A DNA stretch of 45,858 nucleotides from JALZAA01 sp046724655 (GTDB lineage: Bacteria; Actinomycetota; Acidimicrobiia; IMCC26256; JACDBD01). A program made the translations under genes and the position numbers. How positions within the stretch are numbered: position 1 is the first letter of the stretch; each line of letters starts with the position of its first letter. Positions 1 through 7,823 of the stretch are shown piece after piece. The stretch covers positions 1 through 45,858 of the forward strand of contig JBKOWY010000005.1 of assembly GCA_046724655.1 (NCBI GenBank). The letters are read 5' to 3'. The notes under the pieces were generated by a model. The model searched no databases. It was not told the DNA's origin and was given only the letters and a program-made list of their open reading frames with translations.

Positions 1-207
1 GAACCGGCGATATGTGCGGGCGAACCTCATTTGGCGGTGATCAGATCGGGTTCACATCCATGGCGGCCATCTCGCGCTCGTCGTGGACGGCTCCCGGGTC
101 GGGCAGCCGACTCTGCGCTGGCCGCGTGGTCAAGTCCGGGCAGGCTAGGCGTATCGCCCTCGCGGACCTGCAGAGCGGCGCACGAGTCGCCGGCGATTGA
201 GTCGCGC

Positions 208-1296
208 TTAGGACGGTCGGATGAATCCGATGCGACTGTTGCCCATGCTGGCGAACCAGAGGTTCCCGTCGGGTCCCAGCGTGATGCCGAACGGCGCCCG
301 CACCTGCGCGTTGGTGATGTCGTAGGTGCTGACCGCGCCGTCGACGGTGACGCGCCCGATGCGGTTGTTGGCGGTCGTGAACCACACGCTCTGGTCGGGA
401 CCGCCGGTGATGGCACCCGGTTCGCTGGCGCCCACGGCGGCGGTATCGAAGGAGCTGACCGCGCCGTCGGGGGTGATCCGACCGACGCGGTTGCGGATGG
501 CGCTGGTGAACCAGACGTTGCCATCAGGCCCCGGGGCGATGTCGGCGGCAGCGCCCACGTCGTCGGCGTCGAAGGTGACGACCTGGCCGCTCGGGGTGAC
601 GCGGCCGATGCGACCGTTCAGGTTCGTGAACCAGAGGTTCCCGTCAGGCCCGGACGTGATGTGGGCGGGGAACGTTGCTCCTGCCGGGCTGCAGTCGAAG
701 AGCGCGACTTCGCCGGCTGGCGTCATCCGGCCGATCTGGTTGCGGGCGGTCGTGAACCAGATGTTGCCGTCCGGGCCCGCCGCCAGGCCGAGCGGCCCAC
801 CGGGGTCGCCGCTGCCGACCGGAAAGCTCGTGATGGCGCCGGTGGTGGTGATGCGCCCGATGACGTCGCCGAGGCTGGTGAACCAAACCGCCCCGTCGGA
901 TCCGGTGACGATGCTGTCGGGCAGATCGATGCGGCCGGCAGGATCGCTGAACAACCTGATCTCGCCGCTGGGACTGATGCGTCCGATCTGGTCTTGATCG
1001 GCGGTAAACCAGACGCTTCCGTCCGGTCCCACGGTGACGTCACGCGGATTGCGGAGTCGCTGGCGCGGATCGGAAAAGGTCGTGACATTGGCCTCGACGC
1101 CCTCGCTATCCCAGACGGCTGTCGGGGGCGACGCCGTCGCGGCAGATGCGGGACGGGCGACCGCGCCAGATGCCGGCTCGCCGCCTCCATTACGTCTGGC
1201 GACCACGACGGTGACTGCCGCCAAGGCGCTGATCGCCGCCACGAGGACGAGGGCGACACTCGTCGTCCGCGGGTGCCTCAGGGCACGGGAGCTCAT
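208..1296 (-). CDS. Vgb-like seven-bladed beta-propeller protein, membrane-anchored or secreted
   Basis: Protein of 362 residues. An N-terminal hydrophobic stretch (about residues 12-32) follows a short basic segment, so it is probably exported or anchored by an uncleaved signal. A low-complexity linker follows. The rest is seven repeats of about 42 residues, each with a core like GPDGxxWFTxxxxxIGRI. This is the pattern of streptogramin B lyase (Vgb) and related NHL-type propellers. Vgb opens streptogramin B rings, but most Vgb-like proteins of environmental actinobacteria have no proven lyase activity. I cannot place the Vgb catalytic His/Glu residues here, so I do not call antibiotic resistance. 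The ATG at 1296 is preferred to an upstream in-frame start at 1368 because it places the hydrophobic segment close to the N terminus and has a purine-rich stretch about 10 bases upstream. The hydrolase gene at 1424-2323 lies upstream on the same strand. Confidence 0.8.
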   Translation of the reverse strand: MSSRALRHPRTTSVALVLVAAISALAAVTVVVARRNGGGEPASGAVARPASAATASPPTAVWDSEGVEANVTTFSDPRQRLRNPRDVTVGPDGSVWFTADQDQIGRISPSGEIRLFSDPAGRIDLPDSIVTGSDGAVWFTSLGDVIGRITTTGAITSFPVGSGDPGGPLGLAAGPDGNIWFTTARNQIGRMTPAGEVALFDCSPAGATFPAHITSGPDGNLWFTNLNGRIGRVTPSGQVVTFDADDVGAAADIAPGPDGNVWFTSAIRNRVGRITPDGAVSSFDTAAVGASEPGAITGGPDQSVWFTTANNRIGRVTVDGAVSTYDITNAQVRAPFGITLGPDGNLWFASMGNSRIGFIRPS

Positions 1297-1423
1297 CACC
1301 TGTGATCCCCCCTTCCCGGCCAGCGTCATCAGCGGTGACGACCTGCCAGTCAAGAGTGCGCTTGCCAACCCGGCTCGTCTGTGTCGCCGAACACGGTGCG
1401 GCGGTGACGTGCGTCACGCCCCG

Positions 1424-2323
1424 CTACCGCAGCTTGCGCTCCAGGTCGGCTTGGCCGTACGCCTTCACCGCGTCGACGAGCCGCGTCTGCGCCGACTTCT
1501 GCCCCTTCAGGTATCGGTCCCAGAAGGCGATGGTGATGGCATGTACGGCGGCGTCGGCAGGGTCGGTCGCGTCCTCGAACGGCCCGCTGTGCGTGCTGCC
1601 GTGCAGGGTCACGAACCACTTTGGGGTCGCGAGCAGCGGATACGTCTCCGCGCTGATCGGATATCGGGGATCGCTGTCGCTGTGCAACATGAGCGCAGGC
1701 ACGTGACGCCAGTTGTCCTTCCCGTCCTTGAACGGGACCCGGTACGCGCTCATGAGCATCGCGGCATCAATGCGCTTGTCGCGACAGCAGGTGTTGAAGA
1801 CCAACCCGTAGACCGTGCTCCCTCCGAGCGACAGACCTGTGACCCCGATGTGCCGCTCGTCGACCAGGCCCGCCAGCGGGCCGCCTGCCTTCGGGCGGCT
1901 CATCTTCACGACCTGGTCGATGACGAAGCTGACGTCGGCGGGCTGGTTGCTGACGTCACCGGGATGGCCACCCCCCGGGGTTGCGTTGCTCGTGAGTGGG
2001 AACACGGGCGCAACCACCACATACCGGGCTGCCGCCCACGCGGCCATCATCTGAGTGAACTTGTTCGGGTTCCCGCTGTTGCCGTGCGCGAGAACGACCA
2101 ACGGCACCGGCCCCTTGATACCGACCGGATAGGTGATCGTGGTGACCAACACTCGTTCGTCCTGGGCGGGCGCGCTCTCCGTGCCGTCAGTGCGTCGGCT
2201 GTGGTCGACGAACGTCACCTGGGTTGCCTGGACCGACGCGCCCGGACCGGCGCCGGCTGTGGGCGCCATTGCCACGACCATCACAACGACCAGCGCGACT
2301 GCGATGACACTCAGAGGCTTCAT
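1424..2323 (-). CDS. Exported alpha/beta hydrolase (dienelactone hydrolase / PAF-acetylhydrolase-like)
   Basis: Protein of 299 residues starting with a clear signal peptide (residues 1-26, hydrophobic core and AGA-type cleavage region). The hydrolase fold shows an oxyanion-loop motif HGNSGN near residue 80, the nucleophile elbow GLSLGG with Ser165, a likely acid Asp218 in HSDSDPRYP, and the catalytic His245 in HGSTHSG. This complete Ser-Asp-His triad supports an active secreted esterase or lipase-type enzyme. The substrate cannot be told from sequence. The family includes chlorophyllase-like, polyester-cleaving and PAF-acetylhydrolase-like enzymes. The ATG at 2323 was chosen over a more distal in-frame start because it puts the signal peptide at the N terminus, although no strong ribosome binding site precedes it. 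The Vgb-like gene follows 127 bases downstream. Confidence 0.8.
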   Translation of the reverse strand: MKPLSVIAVALVVVMVVAMAPTAGAGPGASVQATQVTFVDHSRRTDGTESAPAQDERVLVTTITYPVGIKGPVPLVVLAHGNSGNPNKFTQMMAAWAAARYVVVAPVFPLTSNATPGGGHPGDVSNQPADVSFVIDQVVKMSRPKAGGPLAGLVDERHIGVTGLSLGGSTVYGLVFNTCCRDKRIDAAMLMSAYRVPFKDGKDNWRHVPALMLHSDSDPRYPISAETYPLLATPKWFVTLHGSTHSGPFEDATDPADAAVHAITIAFWDRYLKGQKSAQTRLVDAVKAYGQADLERKLR

Positions 2324-2863
2324 CAGACGCGCGTGCAAGCCAGTGAGTCCACTCTCCTCACCCTGCGCGAGCCAACCACGGACCCCCACCATGGCATAGA
2401 CGAAAAAGAATCCGTCCGAGCGCTCAAGCGGCGCGTCGCCGACGCCGTCTACCGACAGCTCCTCATCGACGCCCGCACGGTCAAGGGCCCGGGAGGGCAA
2501 CCGGGGACGGCTCTGCAATCCAGCGTGGCCGGCTCAACACCCCGACGGCCGGCTCTTCGGATCAGCCACTCCCGGGCCCGAACCAACGCTAGAACCCGTC
2601 GGCCCGCCACGCGCACGACGTCATCACGCACCAGAACCCCAAGCACGAAGGGATCTTGACAACAAAGAGGAATTCGATATGTAGCAGCGAGACACCGTCT
2701 GCTCGTGCAATCGTGGCGAGCGATATGTGCGCGCTCTGGTTCGCACCGCTCACGGCAGACCTCTGGCCGGATATCGAGTCGTGGTTCGACGACCTGAGGG
2801 CCGAGCAGCGGTGTCAGCGGGGATGGTGGTGCGCCGGCGAGCGCCGCGCACACGACCACGCAG
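2324..2863. other. 540-bp stretch without a recognisable intact gene
   Basis: Open frames exist on both strands, but none has a family-like protein, a good ribosome binding site or consistent third-position G/C bias. The segment 2650-2700 is unusually A/T-rich for this window. The stretch ends in the orphan YVTN blade at 2864-2998. It probably holds the promoter of the exported hydrolase plus decayed sequence. Confidence 0.5.
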
Positions 2864-2998
2864 GGGGTCCTTGGTCCTGGTCTTCACATCGATCGTCGAC
2901 ACCGTGCCGCTACCGCCGTTGGCGACAAAGGCGGTCTTGCCGTCCGGCGTGACCGCGACCCTGAGCGGCTCCGTGCCAACGGTGATGTCGGTGGGGTC
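2864..2998 (-). pseudogene. Orphan YVTN beta-propeller blade (gene remnant)
   Basis: Read on the minus strand from 2998, the sequence encodes about 45 residues of a single YVTN-type blade, with the signatures RVAVTPDGKTAFVAN and GTVSTIDVKTRTKDP. Proteins of this type normally carry five to ten such blades and a signal peptide. Here only one survives, and the reading frame then loses similarity. It lies directly after the stop codon of the HD-domain gene and in the same frame, so readthrough of that TGA would append it. I interpret it as the remnant of a deleted propeller gene fused by recombination to the end of the HD gene. Confidence 0.6.
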
Positions 2999-3442
2999 TC
3001 AACCTCGCCGAGCCGTGTCCGCGAGGACTGCGATCGCATTCGCGTACTTGGCCCCCAACCGGTCAGCCTCGTCCGCTGCCAGCAACGCCAGCCTCTGCTC
3101 GTCGGAGTTGTCGATCAGATCCGCAATCTTGACGCGGCGAGCCAGCTCGTTCTGGCCCACCCGGGCGAGAAACGAGTCGTAGGCCTCGTCCTGTCGTCGG
3201 GTGAGCGCGTCTACGGCGGCAACCACCGCGGCCGGGCAACCCGCGTCGGTGAGGTCGTCGAGCGTCACGCTTGTGTCTTCGACGACATCGTGCAGCGCCG
3301 CAGTCATCTTCTCAGTGCCGGTATCGACCGCACCGACGACGCGCATTACATGCTCGATGTACGGACGACCTGCCTTATCCGTCGCACCGCTGTGGACTTG
3401 TACGGCCAAGTCGATCGCGGTGCGGAGATCGAAGCGTTTCAC
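2999..3442 (-). CDS. Small HD-domain protein (SpoT/MESH1-like hydrolase domain)
   Basis: Protein of 147 residues. It has the order of metal-binding residues of a single-domain RelA/SpoT-type HD hydrolase: His31 in YIEHVMRV, then His51-Asp52 in AALHDVVEDT. A later segment, RVKIADLIDN, matches the helix that contributes a further acidic ligand in MESH1-like enzymes. There is no synthetase, TGS or ACT domain. Such stand-alone HD proteins include small alarmone hydrolases and other phosphohydrolases; which applies here is inference. It starts with GTG and overlaps the upstream gene's stop codon by four bases (GTGA), so the pair is translationally coupled. The frame reopens into a propeller blade immediately after its TGA stop. 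Confidence 0.75.
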   Translation of the reverse strand: MKRFDLRTAIDLAVQVHSGATDKAGRPYIEHVMRVVGAVDTGTEKMTAALHDVVEDTSVTLDDLTDAGCPAAVVAAVDALTRRQDEAYDSFLARVGQNELARRVKIADLIDNSDEQRLALLAADEADRLGAKYANAIAVLADTARRG

Positions 3443-3900
3443 CCTGGGTCCTGACCGTCATGGCCATATTCCGCCAAGGAGAGTGCTCGGACGAGCTGCC
3501 ACGATGGCTGCGCATCGTCCGCGGACGGGATCTCGACCGCCTCGCCATTCTCGAGCCGCGAGATGTTCGAGCGGATCGCAATTTTCGCAGGCGCCTCGGA
3601 AGGCCCGGTTGCAAGGGCAAGAAGGCACCGCGCTTCGCTGACGAGCACGAGTGGGTCGCGACCGATTCGGGTCACGTCTTCCCGACCCAGGATCGCTGCC
3701 AGCCGATCGGGCGAGGCGGTCACCAAGACCTTTGCCGACCAATCGGAGATCCTCTCGACGATCACCATGCCATTCGCCGCGCTACGCAGGCGAGCGGGGT
3801 AGGCATCGCTCCCCGGCTCGAAGGCTTTCCGGGCCTCGATGTGATGCACGCTCTTGGGCAGGTCGGCGGGCCATTGCGCGTGCCGCGAGAACCTCGTCAT
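3439..3900 (-). CDS. Hypothetical protein, coupled to the HD-domain gene
   Basis: Protein of 153 residues with no signal peptide or membrane segment. I do not recognise a family. The centre (residues 45-110) alternates short strands and helices, with a hydrophobic stretch DPLVLVSEARCLLALATG, so it is likely a folded soluble domain. The gene has a strong Shine-Dalgarno sequence (GAGGAGC just before the ATG at 3900), which supports the start. It overlaps the HD gene by four bases. The arrangement of a small unknown gene overlapping a small HD gene, next to recombinase debris, could be an accessory two-gene module. No toxin or antitoxin signature is visible. Confidence 0.6.
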   Translation of the reverse strand: MTRFSRHAQWPADLPKSVHHIEARKAFEPGSDAYPARLRSAANGMVIVERISDWSAKVLVTASPDRLAAILGREDVTRIGRDPLVLVSEARCLLALATGPSEAPAKIAIRSNISRLENGEAVEIPSADDAQPSWQLVRALSLAEYGHDGQDPG

Positions 3901-4018
3901 CTGAGCTCCTCATCGATCACAGCATTGCCACCGCGCCTCGTGGCCGGTTGCCGGACCGTCACAGGGCCGGGTCCCTCAGGTCGTTCTGGATGAGTCACGT
4001 CCACCCTATTCACATCGA

Positions 4019-4540
4019 ATGAACGTAAGCAGGCTGTGTGGTCTCAAGTGGTCCGATCTCGATGGCGACCGGCTCGCTGTGCAGCGCCAGGTCACGACGG
4101 CTGGCGGAAAGCTGACACTCGCCGACGTGAAGACGCCACGGTCCCGGCGCTCGATCGACCTCGATCCTGTGACCGTCGCTGCGCTCGGACGTCACCATCT
4201 CGCGCAGCTCGAGGAGCGCATGGCGCTCGGGCTCGGGAGCCGGGCTGAGATGATCTTCTGCGAGCTCGACGGTTCGCTACTTCGCCCGGGGCGCGTGTCG
4301 AAGAAATCCGTCGCACTCATCAAGGCGTCAGGCCTGCCGAAGATCCGGTTCCACGATCTACGACACAGCCATGCGTCCCATCTGATCAAGAGCGGCGCGC
4401 ATCCCAAGCTCGTCGCCGACCGGCTCGGCCACTCGAGCGCCAGCTTCACGCTCGACCGGTATGGGCACGTCCTCGCCGGCATGGGCGCCGACGCCGCGCG
4501 CGCGGTCGCGGCGCTCGTAGACGGAGGGGGCACACGATGA
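4019..4540 (+). pseudogene. N-terminally truncated tyrosine recombinase (phage-type integrase)
   Basis: The 173-residue frame carries the C-terminal half of a tyrosine integrase. Present are the strand after box I (CGLKWSDLD), the box II motif HDLRHSHAS with its His and Arg, the LGHSS motif, and the nucleophile Tyr in LDRYGHV. Missing are the whole N-terminal DNA-binding domain and the first catalytic Arg. Family members read like TGMRRGELCGL at this place, while here it is NVSRLCGL. Intact enzymes of this type are about 350-400 residues. Similarity begins abruptly near 4030, and the open frame upstream (to 3905) shows none, which suggests a deletion or recombination breakpoint. There is no ribosome binding site. 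It is probably inactive but leaves the reading frame of the following gene coupled. Confidence 0.75.
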
Positions 4541-4833
4541 GCGAGGTCGACGTGATCCAACTCATCAAGGAGGAGCGAGCGCGGACGGGCGAGGGCTTGA
4601 AGGAGTGCAAGGAGCGGCTGACCCGCGAGGGCCGGATCCCGAAGCCAGCGAAGCAAGCGAAGCTGTCGACAGGCGACGAGCGCGAGGTCACCATCGAAGC
4701 CGCGGCGATGATCGCGGTCGCGACGTTGCGGCCTGACCTCATGCGCGGCGGCGGAGATGGCAGGGCACGGCTCGAAGCCGTAGCGGAGCGGCTCAAGCCG
4801 ATGCTCGCCGAAGTGCTCGACGAGCTCTCGTGA
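4537..4833 (+). CDS. Small hypothetical protein following the integrase remnant
   Basis: Charged, helix-rich protein of 98 residues whose ATG overlaps the integrase stop codon (ATGA), which argues that it belonged to the same mobile element. Its first 30 residues (IKEERARTGEGLKECKERL) resemble the short helical motif of EF-Ts-like UBA or L7/L12-like domains. This is only a pattern similarity. No DNA-binding helix-turn-helix, signal peptide or membrane segment is seen. Function unknown; an excisionase-like accessory role is possible by position but not shown. Confidence 0.55.
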   Translation: MSEVDVIQLIKEERARTGEGLKECKERLTREGRIPKPAKQAKLSTGDEREVTIEAAAMIAVATLRPDLMRGGGDGRARLEAVAERLKPMLAEVLDELS

Positions 4834-4901
4834 CATTTCGGTGACAACGAGCGGTCGAGCTCGATGGCTCCGAGCCTCTGACCGCGCTAACGCCGAGTAC
4901 C

Positions 4902-4949
4902 GTGCCCGATGGCCGCTGACCTGCCGTCATTGTCGTTGCCATCGGGCAC
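4902..4949. repeat. 12-bp perfect inverted repeat with 24-base spacer
   Basis: GTGCCCGATGGC at 4902-4913 is repeated in reverse complement at 4938-4949. It lies about 70 bases after the small gene that follows the integrase remnant. It may be a terminator for that transcript or a recombination site of the former element. No U-rich tail follows. Confidence 0.55.
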
Positions 4950-5049
4950 CCCTCCCCTGGTTGTGCCGCTTCTTCATCTTGAAGGCAGCGGCGCGCGAAA
5001 GGGTGGCTTTCGGGGCCCGTTTCGCGAGTTATCCACAGGCCGCGCCCGT

Positions 5050-5092
5050 GGTGCGTATCTCAACGACGCCTGGCGTCGGTCAGATACGCACC
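5050..5092 (-). terminator. Long hairpin over the end of the degV gene
   Basis: Eleven-base arms GGTGCGTATCT (5050-5060) and AGATACGCACC (5082-5092) enclose a second seven-base stem CGACGCC/GGCGTCG with a single-base gap, giving an 18-bp interrupted stem. The degV stop codon lies in the base of the stem. There is no U-tract, as for the other gene-end hairpins in this window. Confidence 0.65.
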
Positions 5093-5907
5093 GGGAAGAA
5101 ACAGGCGCCGATCGTCCCGGCGCCGGTGTGGGCACCGATGGACGGGCCGATCTCGTAGCGCACCAACTCGGCGACCTCGGGCCGCGCCGCAAGGCGCTGC
5201 GCGTATTCGTCGGCGAGGACCGGGGTGAGGGCGTCGCCGACGCCCACCCGCTGGGACGCTCCCGCCGCAGCGTCGACGAAGTAGTCGGTCATGGCGTCGA
5301 CTGCAGACTCGGCGTCGTGGGCGTGGCCGACCGCGCTCATCTTCCCCTCGGCGAGCGCGAGGACCGGGAGCCCCTCGCCCTCGGTCGCGTCGTCGGCGAG
5401 CCGACCACCGCGCCGGGCCAGGTCGAGCGCACCGACGACGAACACATTGCCGACCCGGCCGCCGACCCGGCGGGCGACGTCGGCGGCGTGAGCAAGGTCA
5501 CCGCCGGCGTTGAGCACCTCGCCCGCGGCCCAGACGCAGCACGCGACGGCGAACGACGCCGTCCCAGTGTCGACGACCTCGACGGGCACGGGGCTCGATC
5601 CCGCCGCGAACTTCACGGCGTTGACCGTCGCCGACGTATTGGATCCGATGTGGATCGACAGGATCTCGGTCGCGCCCGCAGACGCCGCCTGTTCGTAGAC
5701 CTCGAGCACCTCCCCGGGCGACGGCGCCGCCGTCGACACCTCGGCGCCGCCGGCAAGGCGGTCGTAGAACTCGGCCGCCGTGATGTCGACGCCCTCGCGG
5801 TACGGGCGCCCGCCGACGACGACCGTCAACGGCACGACCCCGACCTGGTATCGCTCCCGGAGGTCGGCCGGCAGCTGCGCGTTCGAGTCGGTGATCAGCC
5901 CGATCAA
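5080..5907 (-). CDS. DegV-family fatty-acid-binding protein (FakB-like)
   Basis: Protein of 275 residues starting at TTG 5907. The family start motif LITDSNAQLP follows at once, then TAAPSPGEVLEVY, an SIHIGSNTSATVNAV segment and the typical C-terminal lobe. DegV proteins bind one fatty acid; characterised FakB members present it to the kinase FakA to make acyl-phosphate. The gene lies directly after plsY, whose product uses acyl-phosphate, so a role in feeding exogenous fatty acids to phospholipid synthesis is a reasonable inference. The start overlaps the plsY stop codon (TTGA), and no alternative ATG or GTG fits the conserved N terminus. No FakA-like kinase is in the window. The gene ends in a long hairpin. 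Confidence 0.85.
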   Translation of the reverse strand: MIGLITDSNAQLPADLRERYQVGVVPLTVVVGGRPYREGVDITAAEFYDRLAGGAEVSTAAPSPGEVLEVYEQAASAGATEILSIHIGSNTSATVNAVKFAAGSSPVPVEVVDTGTASFAVACCVWAAGEVLNAGGDLAHAADVARRVGGRVGNVFVVGALDLARRGGRLADDATEGEGLPVLALAEGKMSAVGHAHDAESAVDAMTDYFVDAAAGASQRVGVGDALTPVLADEYAQRLAARPEVAELVRYEIGPSIGAHTGAGTIGACFFPVRI

Positions 5908-6524
5908 CGCACTGCTTCCCGCAACGCGATCTGCCGGGCGGCGACGCGGAACTTGTACAGGATCATCGCCGAGCCGATCAGCGCGAAGAGGAAGAGTCCC
6001 ACCGACGGGTCGGGCCCCCAGAGGTTCGGCAGGTCGAAGGCCCACCAGATCGCAGCGGCCACGATCCAGATGAGCGCCGCCACCTGAGTGCCGATGTCGG
6101 CCCGGCGCGACCTGAGCGCACTCGCACCGGCCACGATGAGATCGATCGGGAAGTAGGCCGGGAACGCCGCCAGGCACGCGCCGGCCGACGTCGCGACGCC
6201 CTTGCCGCCGCAGAAGCGGCTCCAGACGGGGAAGATGTGGCCGGCGATCGCGGCAGTGGCGGCGGCGTACGCGCCCGGATCGTCGGCGATCAGACGGCCC
6301 AGCACCACCGCCGCCGCGCCCTTGGCGATGTCGGCCGCGAGCACGACGAGGCCCCAGCGCGCGCCGAGCATCTTGATCGCGTTGATGGCGCCGGGATTGC
6401 CGCTCCCGGCCTCGCGGAGGTTGATCTCCCCACGTGTCGCGAGCCAGGCGACGACCCCGGCCGACGGGATCGTCCCCAGCAGGTAGCCGACGACCGCGGC
6501 CGCGACGACCAGGATGACGTCCAC
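5904..6524 (-). CDS. plsY: Glycerol-3-phosphate acyltransferase PlsY (acyl-phosphate dependent)
   Basis: Integral membrane protein of 206 residues with about five to seven hydrophobic helices. Diagnostic PlsY motifs are present: motif 1 GSGNPGAIN (usually GSGNPGATN) near residue 40, and motif 2 GHIFPVWSRFCGGKGVATS near residues 92-112. PlsY transfers the acyl group from acyl-phosphate to sn-glycerol-3-phosphate, the first step of phospholipid synthesis, at the cytoplasmic membrane. It starts with GTG at 6524, nine bases after the MFS reading frame, and overlaps the degV start, so the three genes form one transcription unit. Confidence 0.92.
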   Translation of the reverse strand: MDVILVVAAAVVGYLLGTIPSAGVVAWLATRGEINLREAGSGNPGAINAIKMLGARWGLVVLAADIAKGAAAVVLGRLIADDPGAYAAATAAIAGHIFPVWSRFCGGKGVATSAGACLAAFPAYFPIDLIVAGASALRSRRADIGTQVAALIWIVAAAIWWAFDLPNLWGPDPSVGLFLFALIGSAMILYKFRVAARQIALREAVR

Positions 6525-6533
6525 GTGCAGAGA

Positions 6534-7681
6534 CTACGCACGGACCGCTTCTTGTCCCTTCTCGCCTTGACTCGTGAGCGCGAGCACCAGGATGCCGACG
6601 GGCGCGAGCACGAACAGCCACATGCCGGTCGCCAGCCCGACGGCGACGAGGCCGATGAGGGGCGGGATCGCGATGTGGGCGGTGGACAGCCCGGAGATGA
6701 CAGCCTGGGTGGTGCCGACCTGGCCGGGTCGGAGCCGGAACGTCGAGAACTGGAGCGCAACCCAGAGCACCGCCGTCGCGGCGCCAAACCGGCGCTGGCC
6801 AGCGCCACCACGGGCGTCCATGGCGCGCTCACCATCACGACGGTCGTGGTCAGGAGGGCAATCGATCCGGCCACGAAACGGGAACGTGCGGAGGACGGAC
6901 GGCGGACGACGGCAAGCGTGGCGTACGTCGCCATGCCACCGACGACGACCGAAACCACCAGCGCGGTGGCCGTCGCCGCCGAGACGTGGCGCGTTTGCTC
7001 GAGGTTGGCGATGAGGAACCCGAGGAACGGCGCTTCGAGCACGGCACTCAGCGCCCAGATCCCGGCAAGCCGCAGCACGCGCACGTCGCCGGCGACGGCG
7101 CGGACGACCGACCACGGCGTCGAACCGTCCGGTCGAGGCGGCGGCAAGGGCTGGGCCGCGAGCCACGCCGCGTAACCCAGCATCAGCGCACCGCCCGTGG
7201 CGAAGAGGGGGCGCCAGCCGAGACCGGCGCCGGCCGCGACGGCGAGCGTTAGCGGACCGAGCGGCTCACCGAGCGAGCCGAGCAGGTTGGTGCGCGACAG
7301 GGTCGCGTCGAGATCGTCGCCGGCGATCTCTGCAAGCGCGAGCTGCGTGGCGTGCACGAACGCGTCGCTCGCAGCGCCCCACACGAATGATGCGACGGCC
7401 AGCGCCAGGAATGATCGTCCGGCGGCAAACGCGAGCAGGCACAGCGCGAAGACGAACGCGCCTCCGGCGCCCAGCACACGGCGGCTCACGAAGTCCGCGG
7501 CCGCCATCAGCACGACGCCGAGCAAACCCCCGGCCGGCAGCAGCGCGAGGAGCACCCCGGCCTGCGCATACGACAGCCCCAGATCGGCGCGGATCGACTC
7601 CATGGCGCCGGCGGGGAGGAATGTGAACCACTCGTCGGCGAGGTCGACGAGCAGCAGCGACGCGATCAACCCATGAGGCAA
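6534..7681 (-). pseudogene. MFS transporter gene with a frameshift
   Basis: Two consecutive minus-strand frames together make one major-facilitator protein of about 380 residues. The first frame (from 7681) encodes roughly nine membrane helices and ends its similarity at VVALASAGL. The second frame continues with GAATAVLWVALQF and the last helices to the stop at 6534. The shift is consistent with one missing base around 6786-6788, at an AAA/TTT run. The product resembles sugar- or drug-efflux-type MFS carriers; no substrate can be assigned. Restoring one base would give an intact gene, so this may be a sequencing error rather than a true pseudogene. The likely start is TTG, which I am unsure of. 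It heads the plsY-degV transcription unit. Confidence 0.75.
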
Positions 7682-7718
7682 CCGCGCCGCGAGCGGGAGG
7701 GCTCGGACGAGGAGACGT

Positions 7719-7732
7719 GGTCACCGGTGACC
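7719..7732. promoter_or_regulatory. Perfect 14-bp palindrome between divergent genes
   Basis: GGTCACCGGTGACC is a perfect dyad in the 142-bp gap between the MFS gene (minus) and the sigma-factor gene (plus). Its position and symmetry suit an operator for a dimeric regulator. No regulator gene lies next to it. Confidence 0.4.
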
Positions 7733-7823
7733 GGCCATCGGGTGGATCGTAGGCTGGCCGTACCTCGCCGGGAAGTGGGATATGTCCGGGCCGTGCAATC
7801 CAAGAGCGGGCGGGAGCGTCTAT

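Noticed and set aside
208..1296. Calling the Vgb-like propeller a streptogramin resistance gene
   Set aside because: The repeat fold matches, but the catalytic residues of Vgb could not be located, and many propellers of this type are not lyases.
5029..5037. TTATCCACA, a perfect match to the DnaA-box consensus, in a non-coding stretch
   Set aside because: Only one box, no AT-rich unwinding element and no dnaA, dnaN or recF gene nearby. A single nine-base match in 46 kb is not evidence for an origin.
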